Numbered from the stretch's first letter, positions 9,606 through 18,695 are shown. The stretch: 64,000 nt of DNA from Streptococcus pseudopneumoniae (GCF_001074975.1 NZ_JUUO01000088.1:1-64000), one strand, 5' to 3'. Translations and numbers: made by a program. Notes: generated by a model from the letters alone, not told the origin.

Positions 9606-10228
9606 TATGCAAGAACCTCCTCGATTTTAGAGATAGCTGCTTGTGTGACAAGAAGTTTGTCGCTATTTGCGATGTCAAGAACACTTGCAGTTGTAGCAGT
9701 TGCAACTTTCACGTTTGGAAGGTTACGAGCTGAAAGAGCTGCGAATTCATTTCCTTCTTCAAGGATAACAAGAACTTTAGAATCGATGCTCAATGCTGCA
9801 AGAACTTTTGCAAATTCAGCAGTTTTTGGAGCTGTAAATGAAAGAGCGTCTACAGCTACGAATTTGTTTTCAGCGACTTTTTCAGAGTAAACTGATTTAA
9901 GAGCTAGGCGACGAACTTTTTGTGGAAGTTTGTAGCCGTATGAACGTGGAGTTGGTCCGAAGACAACACCACCACCACGCCATTGTGGTGAGCGGATAGA
10001 ACCTTGACGAGCACGTCCAGTTCCTTTTTGACGCCATGGTTTGCGTCCACCACCTGATACTGCAGAGCGGTTTTTAACAGCGTGTGTTCCTTGACGAAGG
10101 CTTGCGCGTTGGCTGATGATCACATCAAACACAACTGATTCATTTGGTTCAATACCAAATACTGCATCGTTAAGAACAACTTGGCCAGCTTCTTTACCAG
10201 TTTGGTCAAATAATGTTACGTTTGCCAT
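9605..10228 (-). CDS. rplD: 50S ribosomal protein L4
   Basis: L4 lines the exit tunnel with L22 and is the autoregulator of the S10 operon in E. coli. The 207-residue protein contains the tunnel loop with [18 protein letters not shown] (residues about 60-78). Its [12 protein letters not shown] part is the site of known pneumococcal macrolide-resistance changes and here shows the usual GTG without insertion. Start [12 protein letters not shown]. Confidence 0.98.
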
Positions 10229-10252
10229 TGTGACTGATTTCCCCTTTCTTTA

Positions 10253-10879
10253 TTATTTACCAGCTTTAACTGCTGATTTGATAGTGATAAGAGATTTCTT
10301 AGCACCTGGTACGTTACCTTTGATAAGGATAACGTTCTTTTCTGGAACAACTTGTACAACTTCAAGGTTTTGAATTGTTACGCGGTCGCCACCCATACGT
10401 CCTGCAAGGTTTTTACCTTTGAATACGCGGTTAGGTGCAACAGGTCCCATAGAACCTGGACGACGATGGTAACGAGAACCGTGAGCCATTGGTCCACGTG
10501 ATTGTCCGTGGCGTTTGATAACACCTTGGAAACCTTTACCTTTAGAAGTACCAGTTACGTCAACAACGTCTCCAGCTGCGAATGTTTCAACTGTGATTTC
10601 AGCACCAACTTCCAAGCCTTCAACGTTTTTGAATTCACGAATGAAGCGCTTAGGAGCCGTGTTAGCTTTCGCTACATGTCCTTTAGCAGGTTTGTTGCTC
10701 AATACTTCGCGTTTGTCATCGAAACCAACTTGGATAGCGTTGTATCCGTCTGTTTCAACAGTTTTAACTTGAAGAACAACGTTTGGAGTTGCTTCAATAA
10801 CTGTTACAGGGATCAATTCGCCAGCTTCAGTGAAGATTTGAGTCATTCCCACTTTTTTCCCTAAGATTCCTTTTGTCAT
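10253..10879 (-). CDS. rplC: 50S ribosomal protein L3
   Basis: L3 starts 50S assembly and reaches the peptidyl-transferase centre. The 208-residue product begins [16 protein letters not shown] and has the loop with [22 protein letters not shown] (key residues F, Q, G, K, R, H near residues 128-136). It also has the C-terminal [14 protein letters not shown]. It is intact and 24 bases before rplD. Confidence 0.98.
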
Positions 10880-10961
10880 GAGAAAATAGTTCCTTTTCTA
10901 TATTTTTTATTCAAAAAGTTTTTAACGAGCGTTTTTTATGCTCAAGGTATCAAGCTTTAAA

Positions 10962-11270
10962 TTAAAGTTTGATTTCTACGTTTACACCACTTGGAAGATC
11001 CAATTTCATCAAGGCGTCAACTGTTTTTTGAGTTGGGTTAACGATATCGATCAAACGTTTGTGTGTACGCATTTCAAATTGTTCGCGAGAGTCTTTGTAT
11101 TTGTGAGTCGCACGAATAATTGTGTAGAGGCTACGTTCAGTTGGAAGTGGGATTGGACCCGCAACTTGTGCACCTGTACGAGTAGCTGATTCTACGATTT
11201 TTGCAGCCGCTGTGTCAAGCGTACGGTGTTCGTAAGCTTTCAAACGGATACGGATTTTTTTGTTTGCCAT
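10962..11270 (-). CDS. rpsJ: 30S ribosomal protein S10
   Basis: S10 is part of the 30S head and, as NusE, a transcription antitermination factor. The 102-residue protein begins [16 protein letters not shown] and contains [16 protein letters not shown]. The loop at residues 53-60 (HKYKDSREQ) is where tetracycline/tigecycline-related changes are known and looks normal. It is the first gene of the S10-spc operon and follows the promoter at 11408-11436. Confidence 0.98.
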
Positions 11271-11401
11271 CTTTTTTCTCCTTTTCGTCTATTTAAGATA
11301 ATAGGCTAGCTCCACAAGAAAACCGACGCGGTGTTGCGTGGCAATGCAACCGAGCGTGTCGCAACCTCTTGCATCAAAGCTAAAGCTGTAATTTACAGCA
11401 C
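11271..11401 (-). promoter_or_regulatory. S10 operon leader with inverted repeats
   Basis: The untranslated leader of about 130 bases contains GC-rich complementary words in an AT-rich setting: GACACGC with GCGTC, and TTGCATTGCC against ACGCAAC, around 11325-11370. There is no ORF. Leaders of this operon are autoregulated by L4 in proteobacteria, but no L4-binding leader is established for streptococci, so this is only a candidate. Confidence 0.5.
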
Positions 11402-11407
11402 CATAAT

Positions 11408-11436
11408 AGAATAACACAAAGCCCCTGCGATTGCAA
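11408..11436 (-). promoter_or_regulatory. Promoter of the S10 operon
   Basis: -35 TTGCAA (11431-11436) and -10 TATTCT (11408-11413) are separated by exactly 17 bases on the minus strand. No terminator is seen between here and secY, so the operon is probably read from this promoter. Confidence 0.75.
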
Positions 11437-11524
11437 GGGATTTGTTGCTATTTTTTAAAATTTTTAACATGAAAATGTTTTCTTTTTTGACAGGTCATTT
11501 ATTTAAGTATTTTATGGAAGAAAA

Positions 11525-12115
11525 TTATTCTCTCTTCACCTGTTCATAGCTTTCTTTTCCATCATTGAGTTTGTCCCAAATCACCACTTGCCCACTTTTG
11601 AGGGATTTTTGTACATCAATAATTCGTTGGTTGGACGAACCTCGAAACTGGAGCATAAGATTTCTCTTAGTTCGATCATACCGTCCATCGACAAGAATGT
11701 CAATCAGTGATAAGAGTTCCAGTTTATCCGGAGTTTCCAGCATCATTTCTTCCCAAGTGTAGCCCGTCCAGGACCAGATATCTTTGTCTGGCAATTCCTT
11801 TCGGATGCGTTTAACGAGCGGCAAGAGAATACCCGTATTGAGAAAAGGTTCTCCTCCCAACAAAGTCAAGCCTTGAACATAAGGTTGAGCAAGATCTGCC
11901 ATGATTTGTTCTTCTAATTCTGCTGTATAGGGAATGCCCGCATTAAAAGACCAAGTCGCAACATTATAACATCCCTCACAATGAAACATGCAACCTGATA
12001 CATAGAGAGAGTTGCGCACTCCTTCTCCATCTACAAAGTTAAAGGCCTTGTAGTCAATGATACGCCCTTGACTAAGCTCCTCGCTTTTCCATTCTTGTGG
12101 TTTTGGATTATTCAT
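11525..12115 (-). CDS. nrdG: Anaerobic ribonucleotide reductase activating enzyme
   Basis: NrdG is a radical-SAM enzyme that installs the glycyl radical on NrdD in anaerobic growth. The 196-residue product has the diagnostic CxxxCxxC cluster motif (C42, C46, C49 in GCMFHCEGCYN) followed by the GGEPFLN segment. The start overlaps the end of the acetyltransferase gene by 8 bases, so the two are likely co-translated. nrdD lies two genes upstream in the same direction. Confidence 0.96.
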   Translation of the reverse strand: MNNPKPQEWKSEELSQGRIIDYKAFNFVDGEGVRNSLYVSGCMFHCEGCYNVATWSFNAGIPYTAELEEQIMADLAQPYVQGLTLLGGEPFLNTGILLPLVKRIRKELPDKDIWSWTGYTWEEMMLETPDKLELLSLIDILVDGRYDRTKRNLMLQFRGSSNQRIIDVQKSLKSGQVVIWDKLNDGKESYEQVKRE

Positions 12116-12614
12116 TCGCTACCTCTATCCAATAACGCTCAACTCCATTACGAACATCTTCAAGAATCCCTCCATTTGCTAGAATGACTGCTCTGCTAGC
12201 AGGATTATTCACGCTACAGGTCACAAGAGCTTTCTTGATGTTCTTTTCCTTAGCAACTTGCAAGCCCTGACGGAGAGTTTCCTTAGCATAACCTTTGCCT
12301 CTTTCAGACGGTCGGATAGAATAGCCTATATTCCCTGCATAATTCAGCAGTCCCTCATTCAGTCTCAATCGCAAGTTTAAAAACCCTAAAGCACGACCTG
12401 ATTCACCAAACAATACGAACTGTATCGATGGAACGCGATTTTCAGGCAAGTGAATTCCCATCTCTTTTTGCATATTTGTTTCCAACCAGTCTTCATACAC
12501 AAAGTTCTCTGTATCCCAAAATCCTCCATCATGGGCTGATTGGCTCTTTTCAAACTCTGCCATCATCTCTAAAACTGTTTCTTTATCTGCTAATCTTGGT
12601 CTGCGTAATTCCAT
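12108..12614 (-). CDS. GNAT-family N-acetyltransferase
   Basis: The 168-residue protein has the acetyl-CoA-binding pattern of the GNAT fold: SIRPSERGKGYAKETL is motif A (Q/RxxGxG/A type), followed by ALVTCSVNNPASRAVILANGG. The substrate is unknown. It is conserved between nrdD and nrdG in pneumococci and overlaps nrdG by 8 bases. This suggests shared expression rather than a proven link to nucleotide metabolism. Confidence 0.85.
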   Translation of the reverse strand: MELRRPRLADKETVLEMMAEFEKSQSAHDGGFWDTENFVYEDWLETNMQKEMGIHLPENRVPSIQFVLFGESGRALGFLNLRLRLNEGLLNYAGNIGYSIRPSERGKGYAKETLRQGLQVAKEKNIKKALVTCSVNNPASRAVILANGGILEDVRNGVERYWIEVANE

Positions 12615-12633
12615 CCTTACCTCCCACTATGAG

Positions 12634-12659
12634 AAAAGCGAGAGCTGACTCTCACTTTT
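12634..12659 (-). terminator. Terminator after the 46-residue ORF
   Basis: On the minus strand AAAAGTGAGAG and CTCTCGCTTTT form a stem with loop TCAG followed by TTTTCTC. It lies between the 46-residue ORF and the acetyltransferase gene, so nrdG expression may be partly uncoupled from nrdD. Confidence 0.65.
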
Positions 12660-12798
12660 ATTTTTTCTTATTCTTGTTTAAAAATTGTTCTCTGAGGCTG
12701 AGCAAACGTTCTTTTTTACCAGCTCCACCTTTAGAGTGTTTCTCGTGATAACGGGTCACTTGTGCTCGACCCTTATCATCTAATTGATATTTTCCCAT
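12658..12798 (-). CDS. Small basic protein between nrdD and the acetyltransferase
   Basis: A 46-residue ORF begins MGKYQLDDKGRAQVTRYHEK and ends in a lysine-rich tail (NKNKKK). It has an AGAAAG ribosome binding site and starts 12 bases after the nrdD stop. It is strongly basic, with no membrane segment. I do not recognise a domain. Its tight position in the nrdD operon makes it probably real. Confidence 0.7.
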   Translation of the reverse strand: MGKYQLDDKGRAQVTRYHEKHSKGGAGKKERLLSLREQFLNKNKKK

Positions 12799-12809
12799 TT
12801 CATTTCTTT

Positions 12810-15017
12810 CTAATTTGTTACTTGATGTCCAGCTATTTTAATCGTTGAGCCATTCATGTGTTTGACACGCGCTGCGATTTCCTTGTGACGTCCATTAACC
12901 ATCGGACGCGCTTGAGGATTGCCTAAATAGCCACAAGTTCGTTTAACAACGTCTACTGTTTTAGGGTCGCTATTGCCACAGTTTGGACAAGCAAATCCTC
13001 TCTCAGTTGGTTCAAAATCCCCTTCAAAGTCACACTTGTAGCAACGGTCAATCGGAGTATTGGTGCCTAGATAGCCTACACGGTCATAAGCGTAATCCCA
13101 GACAGCTTCCAAGGCTTTAGGATTTTGCTGAAGGACTGGATACTCACAATAATGGATGAAACCACCTGACGCACCTGCTTCTGGATAAACTTTCTCAAAG
13201 TCTAATTTTTCAAACGGTGTTGGATTTTTACGAACATCGTAATGGAAAGAGTTGGTGTAGTATTCCTTGTCAGTAATATCTGGAATAGAGCCAAACTTGT
13301 CTGTATCTAGTCGGCAGAAACGATCTGTCAAACTTTCAGATGGTGTTGAGTAGATAGAGAAATGATAGCCATATTGGTCAGACCACTCTTCTACACGGCG
13401 TTTCATATCGCGAATGATGTCTAGCGTGAATTCCTTAGCATCTGGATTGCTTTCCCAGCTGTTACCAAAGAAAACAGTCGCTACTTCATACAAACCGATA
13501 TAGCCCAGCGAAACTGTTGCCCGACGGTTCTTAAAGAGCTGGTCAACGCTTTCTTCTTTACCTAGACGATGGCCAAAAGCACCGTACTGATAAAGGATAG
13601 GAGCATTGGCTGGTGTCGCCTCTTTAGTGCGTTCGACACGGTAAACAAGAGCATCTTCAGCGATATTCATCCGCTCGTTGAAGATTTCCCAGAACTTATT
13701 CATGTCACCATCAGACTCGAGGGCGATGCGAGGAAGGTTAACCGTCACAACACCTAGATTCATCCGACCTGAATTGACTTCTACGCCATTCTCGTCTTTC
13801 CATCCTTGAAGGAAAGAACGACAACCCATAGGAACTTTGAAAGAACCTGTCAAATCAACAATCTTATCATAGGACAAGACGTCTGGATACATTCGCTTGG
13901 TTGCGCACTCTAGAGCCAATTGCTTGATATCGTAGTTGGGTGTCCCTTCCTCTAAGTTAAGGCCTCTTTTAAGCGTGAAAATAAGTTTAGGAAAGATAGC
14001 TGTACGGTGTTCTGAACCAAGCCCATTGATACGAATGTTTAAAATTGCCTTTTGAATTTCACGTTCAAAACGACTAGTTCCTAGACCAAAACCTAGCGAA
14101 GTAAAAGGTGTTTGGCCATTTGAAGTGAAGAGAGTATTGATTTCATACTCGAGAGATTGCATGGCATCATAGATGTCCTTTTGAGTTTTCTTCCAAGCGT
14201 AATCTTCCCGTTTGTCAGGTAAGACCCACTCTTCCGCTTCCTTAAGGTGTTTTTGATAATTCTTCTCTGCATAAGGCGCCAAGACTTCATCGATACGGTC
14301 AGCTGAACATCCCCCGTACTGGCTAGAAGCAACGTTGGCGATGATTTGGGAAATCTGAGCTGTCGCAGTCTGGATAGACTTGGGACTTTCTACCTCTGCA
14401 TTTCCAATCTTAAAACCATTTTCCAACATCCCCTTGAAATCAATCAAACAGCAGTTGGTCATAGGTGTATAGGGACTGTAGTCCAAATCGTGATAGTGGA
14501 TATCCCCTTTTTGGTGGGCATTGGCTACGTGCTTAGGAAGCATTTGCAGTCCGATTGATTTTCCAACGATGCCCGCTGTCAAATCACGCTGGGTATTAAA
14601 GACATCGCTGTCTTTATTAGCGTTTTCATTGACAACTGCTTGATCTTTGTTGAGAAGCTTATGGATACTAAAGTTGATATCCGTCGCTTTTGAGCGCTCA
14701 AAATCCCTTTGTGTCCGATAAGTAATATACTCCTCAGCCAGCGCATATTCTTTGGCTTCAAGCAATTCATGTTCTACGATATTTTGAATTTCGTAAATCT
14801 TAACCCCCTGTGGAAAGCGACTATGAATTTCTGTGACAATTCGCTCGGTCAGAGCATTGAGGCGCTTTTCAACCAAGGGTGTCACATCCATAACCTTGTC
14901 AGCCGCCTTGTGGAGAGCCTTGTCAATCTTGTCCACATCAAATACAACACGTCTCCCATCTCGTTTCTCGACGAAGAGAGTTGGCAAAATTGTAATTTTT
15001 TCTTCTAGTGCAATCAT
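12810..15017 (-). CDS. nrdD: Anaerobic ribonucleoside-triphosphate reductase
   Basis: The class III enzyme makes deoxynucleotides without oxygen. The 735-residue product has an N-terminal ATP-cone (VEKRDGRRVVFDVDKI, residues about 15-100). The C-terminal zinc site is formed by CYKC and CPNC, followed by the glycyl-radical loop RTCGYLG. An in-frame ATG two codons upstream (15023) is only one base from the GAG of the ribosome binding site, so I prefer 15017. Two candidate NrdR boxes lie upstream. It partners with NrdG at 11525. Confidence 0.97.
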   Translation of the reverse strand: MIALEEKITILPTLFVEKRDGRRVVFDVDKIDKALHKAADKVMDVTPLVEKRLNALTERIVTEIHSRFPQGVKIYEIQNIVEHELLEAKEYALAEEYITYRTQRDFERSKATDINFSIHKLLNKDQAVVNENANKDSDVFNTQRDLTAGIVGKSIGLQMLPKHVANAHQKGDIHYHDLDYSPYTPMTNCCLIDFKGMLENGFKIGNAEVESPKSIQTATAQISQIIANVASSQYGGCSADRIDEVLAPYAEKNYQKHLKEAEEWVLPDKREDYAWKKTQKDIYDAMQSLEYEINTLFTSNGQTPFTSLGFGLGTSRFEREIQKAILNIRINGLGSEHRTAIFPKLIFTLKRGLNLEEGTPNYDIKQLALECATKRMYPDVLSYDKIVDLTGSFKVPMGCRSFLQGWKDENGVEVNSGRMNLGVVTVNLPRIALESDGDMNKFWEIFNERMNIAEDALVYRVERTKEATPANAPILYQYGAFGHRLGKEESVDQLFKNRRATVSLGYIGLYEVATVFFGNSWESNPDAKEFTLDIIRDMKRRVEEWSDQYGYHFSIYSTPSESLTDRFCRLDTDKFGSIPDITDKEYYTNSFHYDVRKNPTPFEKLDFEKVYPEAGASGGFIHYCEYPVLQQNPKALEAVWDYAYDRVGYLGTNTPIDRCYKCDFEGDFEPTERGFACPNCGNSDPKTVDVVKRTCGYLGNPQARPMVNGRHKEIAARVKHMNGSTIKIAGHQVTN

Positions 15018-15053
15018 ATGCATACTCTTTTCTAAATTGTTCTTTCTAAAAAG

Positions 15054-15082
15054 TATTATACCACTCTAAAAAGAAAAATCAA
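15054..15082 (-). promoter_or_regulatory. nrdD promoter
   Basis: -10 TATAAT preceded by TGG (extended -10) lies at about 15055-15060. -35 TTGATT is 16 bases upstream, and this hexamer lies inside the proximal NrdR-like box at 15077-15092, so repressor binding there would block RNA polymerase. Confidence 0.65.
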
Positions 15083-15134
15083 TATCTTGTGTTAAAAATC
15101 CTAAAATTTTTAAAAATACACAAGATATTGATTT
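15076..15134. promoter_or_regulatory. Two NrdR-like boxes forming a 17-bp inverted repeat
   Basis: AAATCAATATCTTGTGT (15076-15092) and its exact reverse complement (15118-15134) are 42 bases apart, close to four helical turns. Each matches most of the NrdR box consensus ACACwATATATwGTGT. Because it directly follows the upstream membrane-protein gene and is followed by a T-rich run, it could also act as a transcription terminator. Confidence 0.65.
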
Positions 15135-15136
15135 AG

Positions 15137-16675
15137 TTATTTGATTTTATAGACTTTGAATTCTGAGTAATCTGTCTTTACTGGTTGGTAATTTTCTTTC
15201 AAAATTGTTTCCACTTCAGACCAGACTGCTACCTTATCATTCACCACAATCACCTTGGGTTGTTTTTCTTTCAAGTCATTGAGTAGCTTATTCCGATTTT
15301 CCTCAGTTGCTGTATAGTGCAACGGGGACAAAATAGCCGATGGCGACAAGCGATCACTCTTACGATAAAGAGTTGCAGTACCATCCCATGCATAGATAGC
15401 ATCTTCCGTATTCGTCTCCTCTTTTACCAAATCAGCAAGACGATTACGTTCTTGATAAGGTACCGGATAAAGGACAAACTTCATCAAAAAAGGAACAGAC
15501 AAAAGATAGACAAGCCCTAAAACTGGCAGATATAGATTTCCTTTGAAGAAACGACTCCATAGGCTAACTGGCGTTTCTCTTCGTCTTCTTCTAACACTAC
15601 GCCCCCTCTGTTGACTCTTAATATTGGTTACCAATAAAAGTAGGAAAACAGGGAAGACGACCATCAAATAAGAAGCGTGCACAGGCTCTTGTGAAAAGAA
15701 AAGTAAAATCAAACCTAAAATTGTCACAAGACTTGCAGGAACCGAAATGACGTATAGTTTAGAGGGTTTGGATTGAAAGAGACCTAAAAAGATACAAACC
15801 ACAAATCCCAAACCAAGGGACAACAAGCCATAAAAAGCCATATTCTCTAAAATTTTAGAAGTGAAATCAAAGCGAATACTGTCAATAGGATAACGAATAC
15901 CACTAATCGCATCCCCAAAACTTCCTGTTGCAACACTATAGTAGGCAGTTGGATAAAAGACAAGTGAAAAACCTAAAGCCACTGCAAGAAACTGATAAAA
16001 TCCATGTGCAAAACGTCTATGCCCAAGGTTAAAGACCAACAAGCCTAAACTCACTACAGCAATAAACAGGAGCGATGACAAGGGAGCAAAGAAAAATCCG
16101 CCTGCCAAAGCCAGCCCAATCCGTACAAATCCCTTGTCATGGCTTGGATTGCTTAGGTAAGCCGCAACTAAACTAAAGGCCGCGAATAAAAAGGGAAGCG
16201 CTAAAAGAGTCGCATAACCTCCACCAAACGCAAGACCTGTAACTAGCATGTAAAAAATAGTCACCACTTGTCCAGCTTGGTCTCCTTGCTCTGTCAAGGT
16301 ATCCGCCGATTTAAAGAGGAAAAATCCGCCTGCTACCAAGGCTAACCACTCAAAGATGGCAAAGAAAAATCCGCCCTGAGTCACGTAAGTCAGCAAATAA
16401 TAAAGCAAACCTTGACTTCCATAATAGTCGCTGTAAATTTTCCCGGTCTGATGAAGCGCCCAACCTGTATAAAAATCCTGCACTTCTTGTGCACTCATTA
16501 AATCAAGTAATAGCGGTACTCCTAGAGTTATTCCTGTTACAAGCATACTCCATAGTAAAATTTTTACCAAAGGAAGACGACTTGATTCACGATGATGCGA
16601 TTCTTGTTCGATTTGGTATTCTAGAGGTTCACGATTCTCCTGATGAACTTCTTCTACTCTACCATACACACTCAT
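15137..16675 (-). CDS. Polytopic membrane protein of a competence-induced operon
   Basis: The 512-residue product has a soluble acidic N-terminus of about 38 residues, then about 12 hydrophobic segments. It ends with a C-terminal extracytoplasmic domain of about 110 residues (from about 400). The layout resembles the GT-C-type glycosyltransferase/mannosyltransferase-like membrane proteins, but no catalytic motif can be assigned. The ATG at 16675 has AGGAGA six bases upstream. A TTG six codons earlier is unlikely. It follows the ccs4-like small ORF and its cin-box by about 37 bases, so it is probably competence-induced as well. Confidence 0.75.
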   Translation of the reverse strand: MSVYGRVEEVHQENREPLEYQIEQESHHRESSRLPLVKILLWSMLVTGITLGVPLLLDLMSAQEVQDFYTGWALHQTGKIYSDYYGSQGLLYYLLTYVTQGGFFFAIFEWLALVAGGFFLFKSADTLTEQGDQAGQVVTIFYMLVTGLAFGGGYATLLALPFLFAAFSLVAAYLSNPSHDKGFVRIGLALAGGFFFAPLSSLLFIAVVSLGLLVFNLGHRRFAHGFYQFLAVALGFSLVFYPTAYYSVATGSFGDAISGIRYPIDSIRFDFTSKILENMAFYGLLSLGLGFVVCIFLGLFQSKPSKLYVISVPASLVTILGLILLFFSQEPVHASYLMVVFPVFLLLLVTNIKSQQRGRSVRRRRRETPVSLWSRFFKGNLYLPVLGLVYLLSVPFLMKFVLYPVPYQERNRLADLVKEETNTEDAIYAWDGTATLYRKSDRLSPSAILSPLHYTATEENRNKLLNDLKEKQPKVIVVNDKVAVWSEVETILKENYQPVKTDYSEFKVYKIK

Positions 16676-16711
16676 ATCGTTTCTCCTATTCAATTTATCT
16701 GTCTTAGTATA

Positions 16712-16855
16712 TCAAAAAGTCCTAGGATTGTCAGCTTGCGATGGCTGTTTGAGTGATTTTTTGCATAGTTTCACAAAGGTTTCAATTTCCCGAAATCGGT
16801 GTAAATGCGTCTGTTTAAATGTCGTGATATAGTTTAATTCTTTCTGAGTCAGCAT
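16712..16855 (-). CDS. ccs4: Small competence-induced protein (Ccs4-like)
   Basis: A 47-residue ORF begins MLTQKELNYITTFKQ and has an AGGAGGGAAG ribosome binding site. A perfect cin-box (TACGAATA) is 19 bases upstream of the start. The product is basic and probably helical, with one Cys near residue 31. In pneumococcus the late-competence gene ccs4 lies between cls and nrdD. The assignment rests on position and the cin-box, not on a sequence comparison. Confidence 0.65.
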   Translation of the reverse strand: MLTQKELNYITTFKQTHLHRFREIETFVKLCKKSLKQPSQADNPRTF

Positions 16856-16874
16856 CTTCCCTCCTACATCTTCT

Positions 16875-16882
16875 TATTCGTA
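16875..16882 (-). promoter_or_regulatory. cin-box (ComX/SigX competence promoter element)
   Basis: The octamer TACGAATA matches the late-competence combox recognised by the alternative sigma factor ComX. It lies directly behind the cls terminator and in front of the 47-residue ORF. Confidence 0.75.
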
Positions 16883-16890
16883 AAAGACAA

Positions 16891-16924
16891 GAAAAAGAGG
16901 ACTGGTTTGTGTCCTCAGTCCTCG
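16891..16924 (-). terminator. Terminator of cls
   Basis: AGGACTG and CAGTCCT form a stem around an 11-base loop, followed by CTTTTTC on the minus strand, just after the cls stop codon. Confidence 0.75.
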
Positions 16925-16929
16925 ATTTC

Positions 16930-18462
16930 TTATAAGATAGGGGCGAATAACTGGGCAATTTCCTTAATCAATTTCTGATACCAGCTATTTTTTATCGTAT
17001 GAGGGAAAATTTCTTGCGATGCTGAAAAAATCTCTTGAAAATCTTTTTGAATCTCAGTGATTGATTCTGTTTTATATAGCAAGACTGCATTTTCATAGTG
17101 GTGAAGCAAACTTCTATAATCTAAGTTAATGGTCCCAACTGCAGCAAAGTCCTTATCCACTAGGATTTGTTTACTGTGGATAAAGCCTGGACTATACTCA
17201 AAAATCCTTACTCCCGCCGACAACAAATCCGAATAGGCCCCTCTTGTTATGAGCTGGATTAATTTCTTATCTGGAATGAAAGGGGTCACGATGCGGACAT
17301 CAACACCCCTCATGGCTGCATTTTTAATACTCTCCGTTAAGTCATAGTCAATAATCAAATAGGGGGTTGTGATATAGACTGAATCGGTAGCCTGATTAAT
17401 CAAACTTTGATAGACTTTTTTCCCTACCTGGGTACGGAAGATGGGCTTGGGTCCACTACCGTAAGGAATGCAGAGCCCTTGGCCAGAACAAGGCTGATTT
17501 TCCAAGTGATACTGGTCAAAATCGCTGATTTTCCCACGATTGATGTACCAAGTCATCAAAAAGAGACGGGTTAGAGCCTTGACACCAGGGCCATCTATGC
17601 GAATCCCACTGTCCTTCCAATATCCAAAGCGTTCTACATGATTGATGTACTCATCGGCTAAGTTAATACCTCCTGTATAAGCTACCTGACCATCTATGAC
17701 AAGGATTTTCCGATGATCCCGATTGTTGTAAGCCACCGTCAAACGAGGGATCACCTTGTTAAACTTATGGGCTTCAATCCCTCGACTACGAAGCTGAATA
17801 GTATAATCTCCAGGCAAAGTCGCCATACAGCCGATATCATCATAGAGCATCTTGATCTCTACACCTTGAGCTGCCTTTTGCTCTAGTATGTCTAGTATGC
17901 TATTCCACATTAGACCTTCTTCGACAATATAATACTCTAGAAAGATAAACTTTTCAGCTTTCTTGAGGTCTTCCAACATATATTGCCACATACTTTCACC
18001 CGAAGAAAAGAATTGTGAGTCTGTTCGATTATAGACGTCGGCATTGCTATCCATACTTAACAAAGATTTGATAACTCCGTAAGCCGCCTTATCATCTTCC
18101 TTCAATTTCTGGCGGAGAGCTTTACTGTTATCCTCCCGAAAATGCATGGAACCAAGTTTGTCCAACTGCTTGATTTCTTTTTTGGACAATCGCCTTTCAC
18201 CAAACATCAGATAAAGCAAAGGACCAATGACAGGAACAAAAGTCACCACTAACCACATTACTTTGCTTTCAGGCGCCATGGAGCGATTGACAATTGCGAC
18301 AATAGTCGCCATACTCATAAAGATCAAGACAATTACCCATAGAATAGGAGCCATGCGCCCTAAATAAAGAAAGAGACCAAAAACAAGAGAAAGTTCAAGT
18401 AGCATAATCGAAAGACTAAAGCCATACTTGGACATCAATAATTGAAATTTCCTATATTTCAT
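16930..18462 (-). CDS. cls: Cardiolipin synthase
   Basis: The enzyme condenses two phosphatidylglycerol molecules into cardiolipin at the membrane. The 510-residue product has two N-terminal membrane helices (about residues 15-60). It has two phospholipase-D HKD motifs, HRKILVIDG near residue 250 and HSKQILVDKD near residue 430, each followed by a GxxN (GGINL, GTINL) segment. Length and order are typical of bacterial ClsA-type enzymes. A BOX repeat lies just upstream of the start. Confidence 0.95.
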   Translation of the reverse strand: MKYRKFQLLMSKYGFSLSIMLLELSLVFGLFLYLGRMAPILWVIVLIFMSMATIVAIVNRSMAPESKVMWLVVTFVPVIGPLLYLMFGERRLSKKEIKQLDKLGSMHFREDNSKALRQKLKEDDKAAYGVIKSLLSMDSNADVYNRTDSQFFSSGESMWQYMLEDLKKAEKFIFLEYYIVEEGLMWNSILDILEQKAAQGVEIKMLYDDIGCMATLPGDYTIQLRSRGIEAHKFNKVIPRLTVAYNNRDHRKILVIDGQVAYTGGINLADEYINHVERFGYWKDSGIRIDGPGVKALTRLFLMTWYINRGKISDFDQYHLENQPCSGQGLCIPYGSGPKPIFRTQVGKKVYQSLINQATDSVYITTPYLIIDYDLTESIKNAAMRGVDVRIVTPFIPDKKLIQLITRGAYSDLLSAGVRIFEYSPGFIHSKQILVDKDFAAVGTINLDYRSLLHHYENAVLLYKTESITEIQKDFQEIFSASQEIFPHTIKNSWYQKLIKEIAQLFAPIL

Positions 18463-18482
18463 ATCCCCTCCTTGATATTTTG

Positions 18483-18596
18483 ATACTCAATGAAAATCAA
18501 AGAGAAAACTAGGAAGCTAGCCGCAAGCTGCTCAAAACAATGTTTTGAGGTTGCAGATGGAAGCTGATGTAGTTTGAAGAAATTTTCGAAGAGTAT
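18483..18596. repeat. BOX-type repeat
   Basis: The unit starts ATACTCAATGAAAATCAAAG and ends TTTCGAAGAGTAT. It contains the boxC-like half and a shortened boxA-like half with the middle boxB missing. It lies upstream of cls. Confidence 0.85.
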
Positions 18597-18661
18597 GATA
18601 CTAGTATAACTCAGGTATTCGGTAGAAGGCAAGTATTTATAATCATTTTTCTGAGTAATCA

Positions 18662-18690
18662 TAAAAAAGACCGAAAAATCCAGTCTCCTT
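18662..18690 (-). terminator. Terminator after the broken lipoprotein gene
   Basis: On the minus strand AGACTGG and CGGTCT form a stem followed by TTTTTT, directly after the 18696 stop codon. Confidence 0.6.
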
Positions 18691-18695
18691 CTAAT

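Noticed and set aside
7717-10228. L4 or L22 macrolide-resistance changes
   Set aside because: The tunnel loops look normal; efflux genes in Mega explain resistance better.
18459-18662. ORF of 67 codons upstream of cls
   Set aside because: It is made mostly of BOX sequence and has no coding character.
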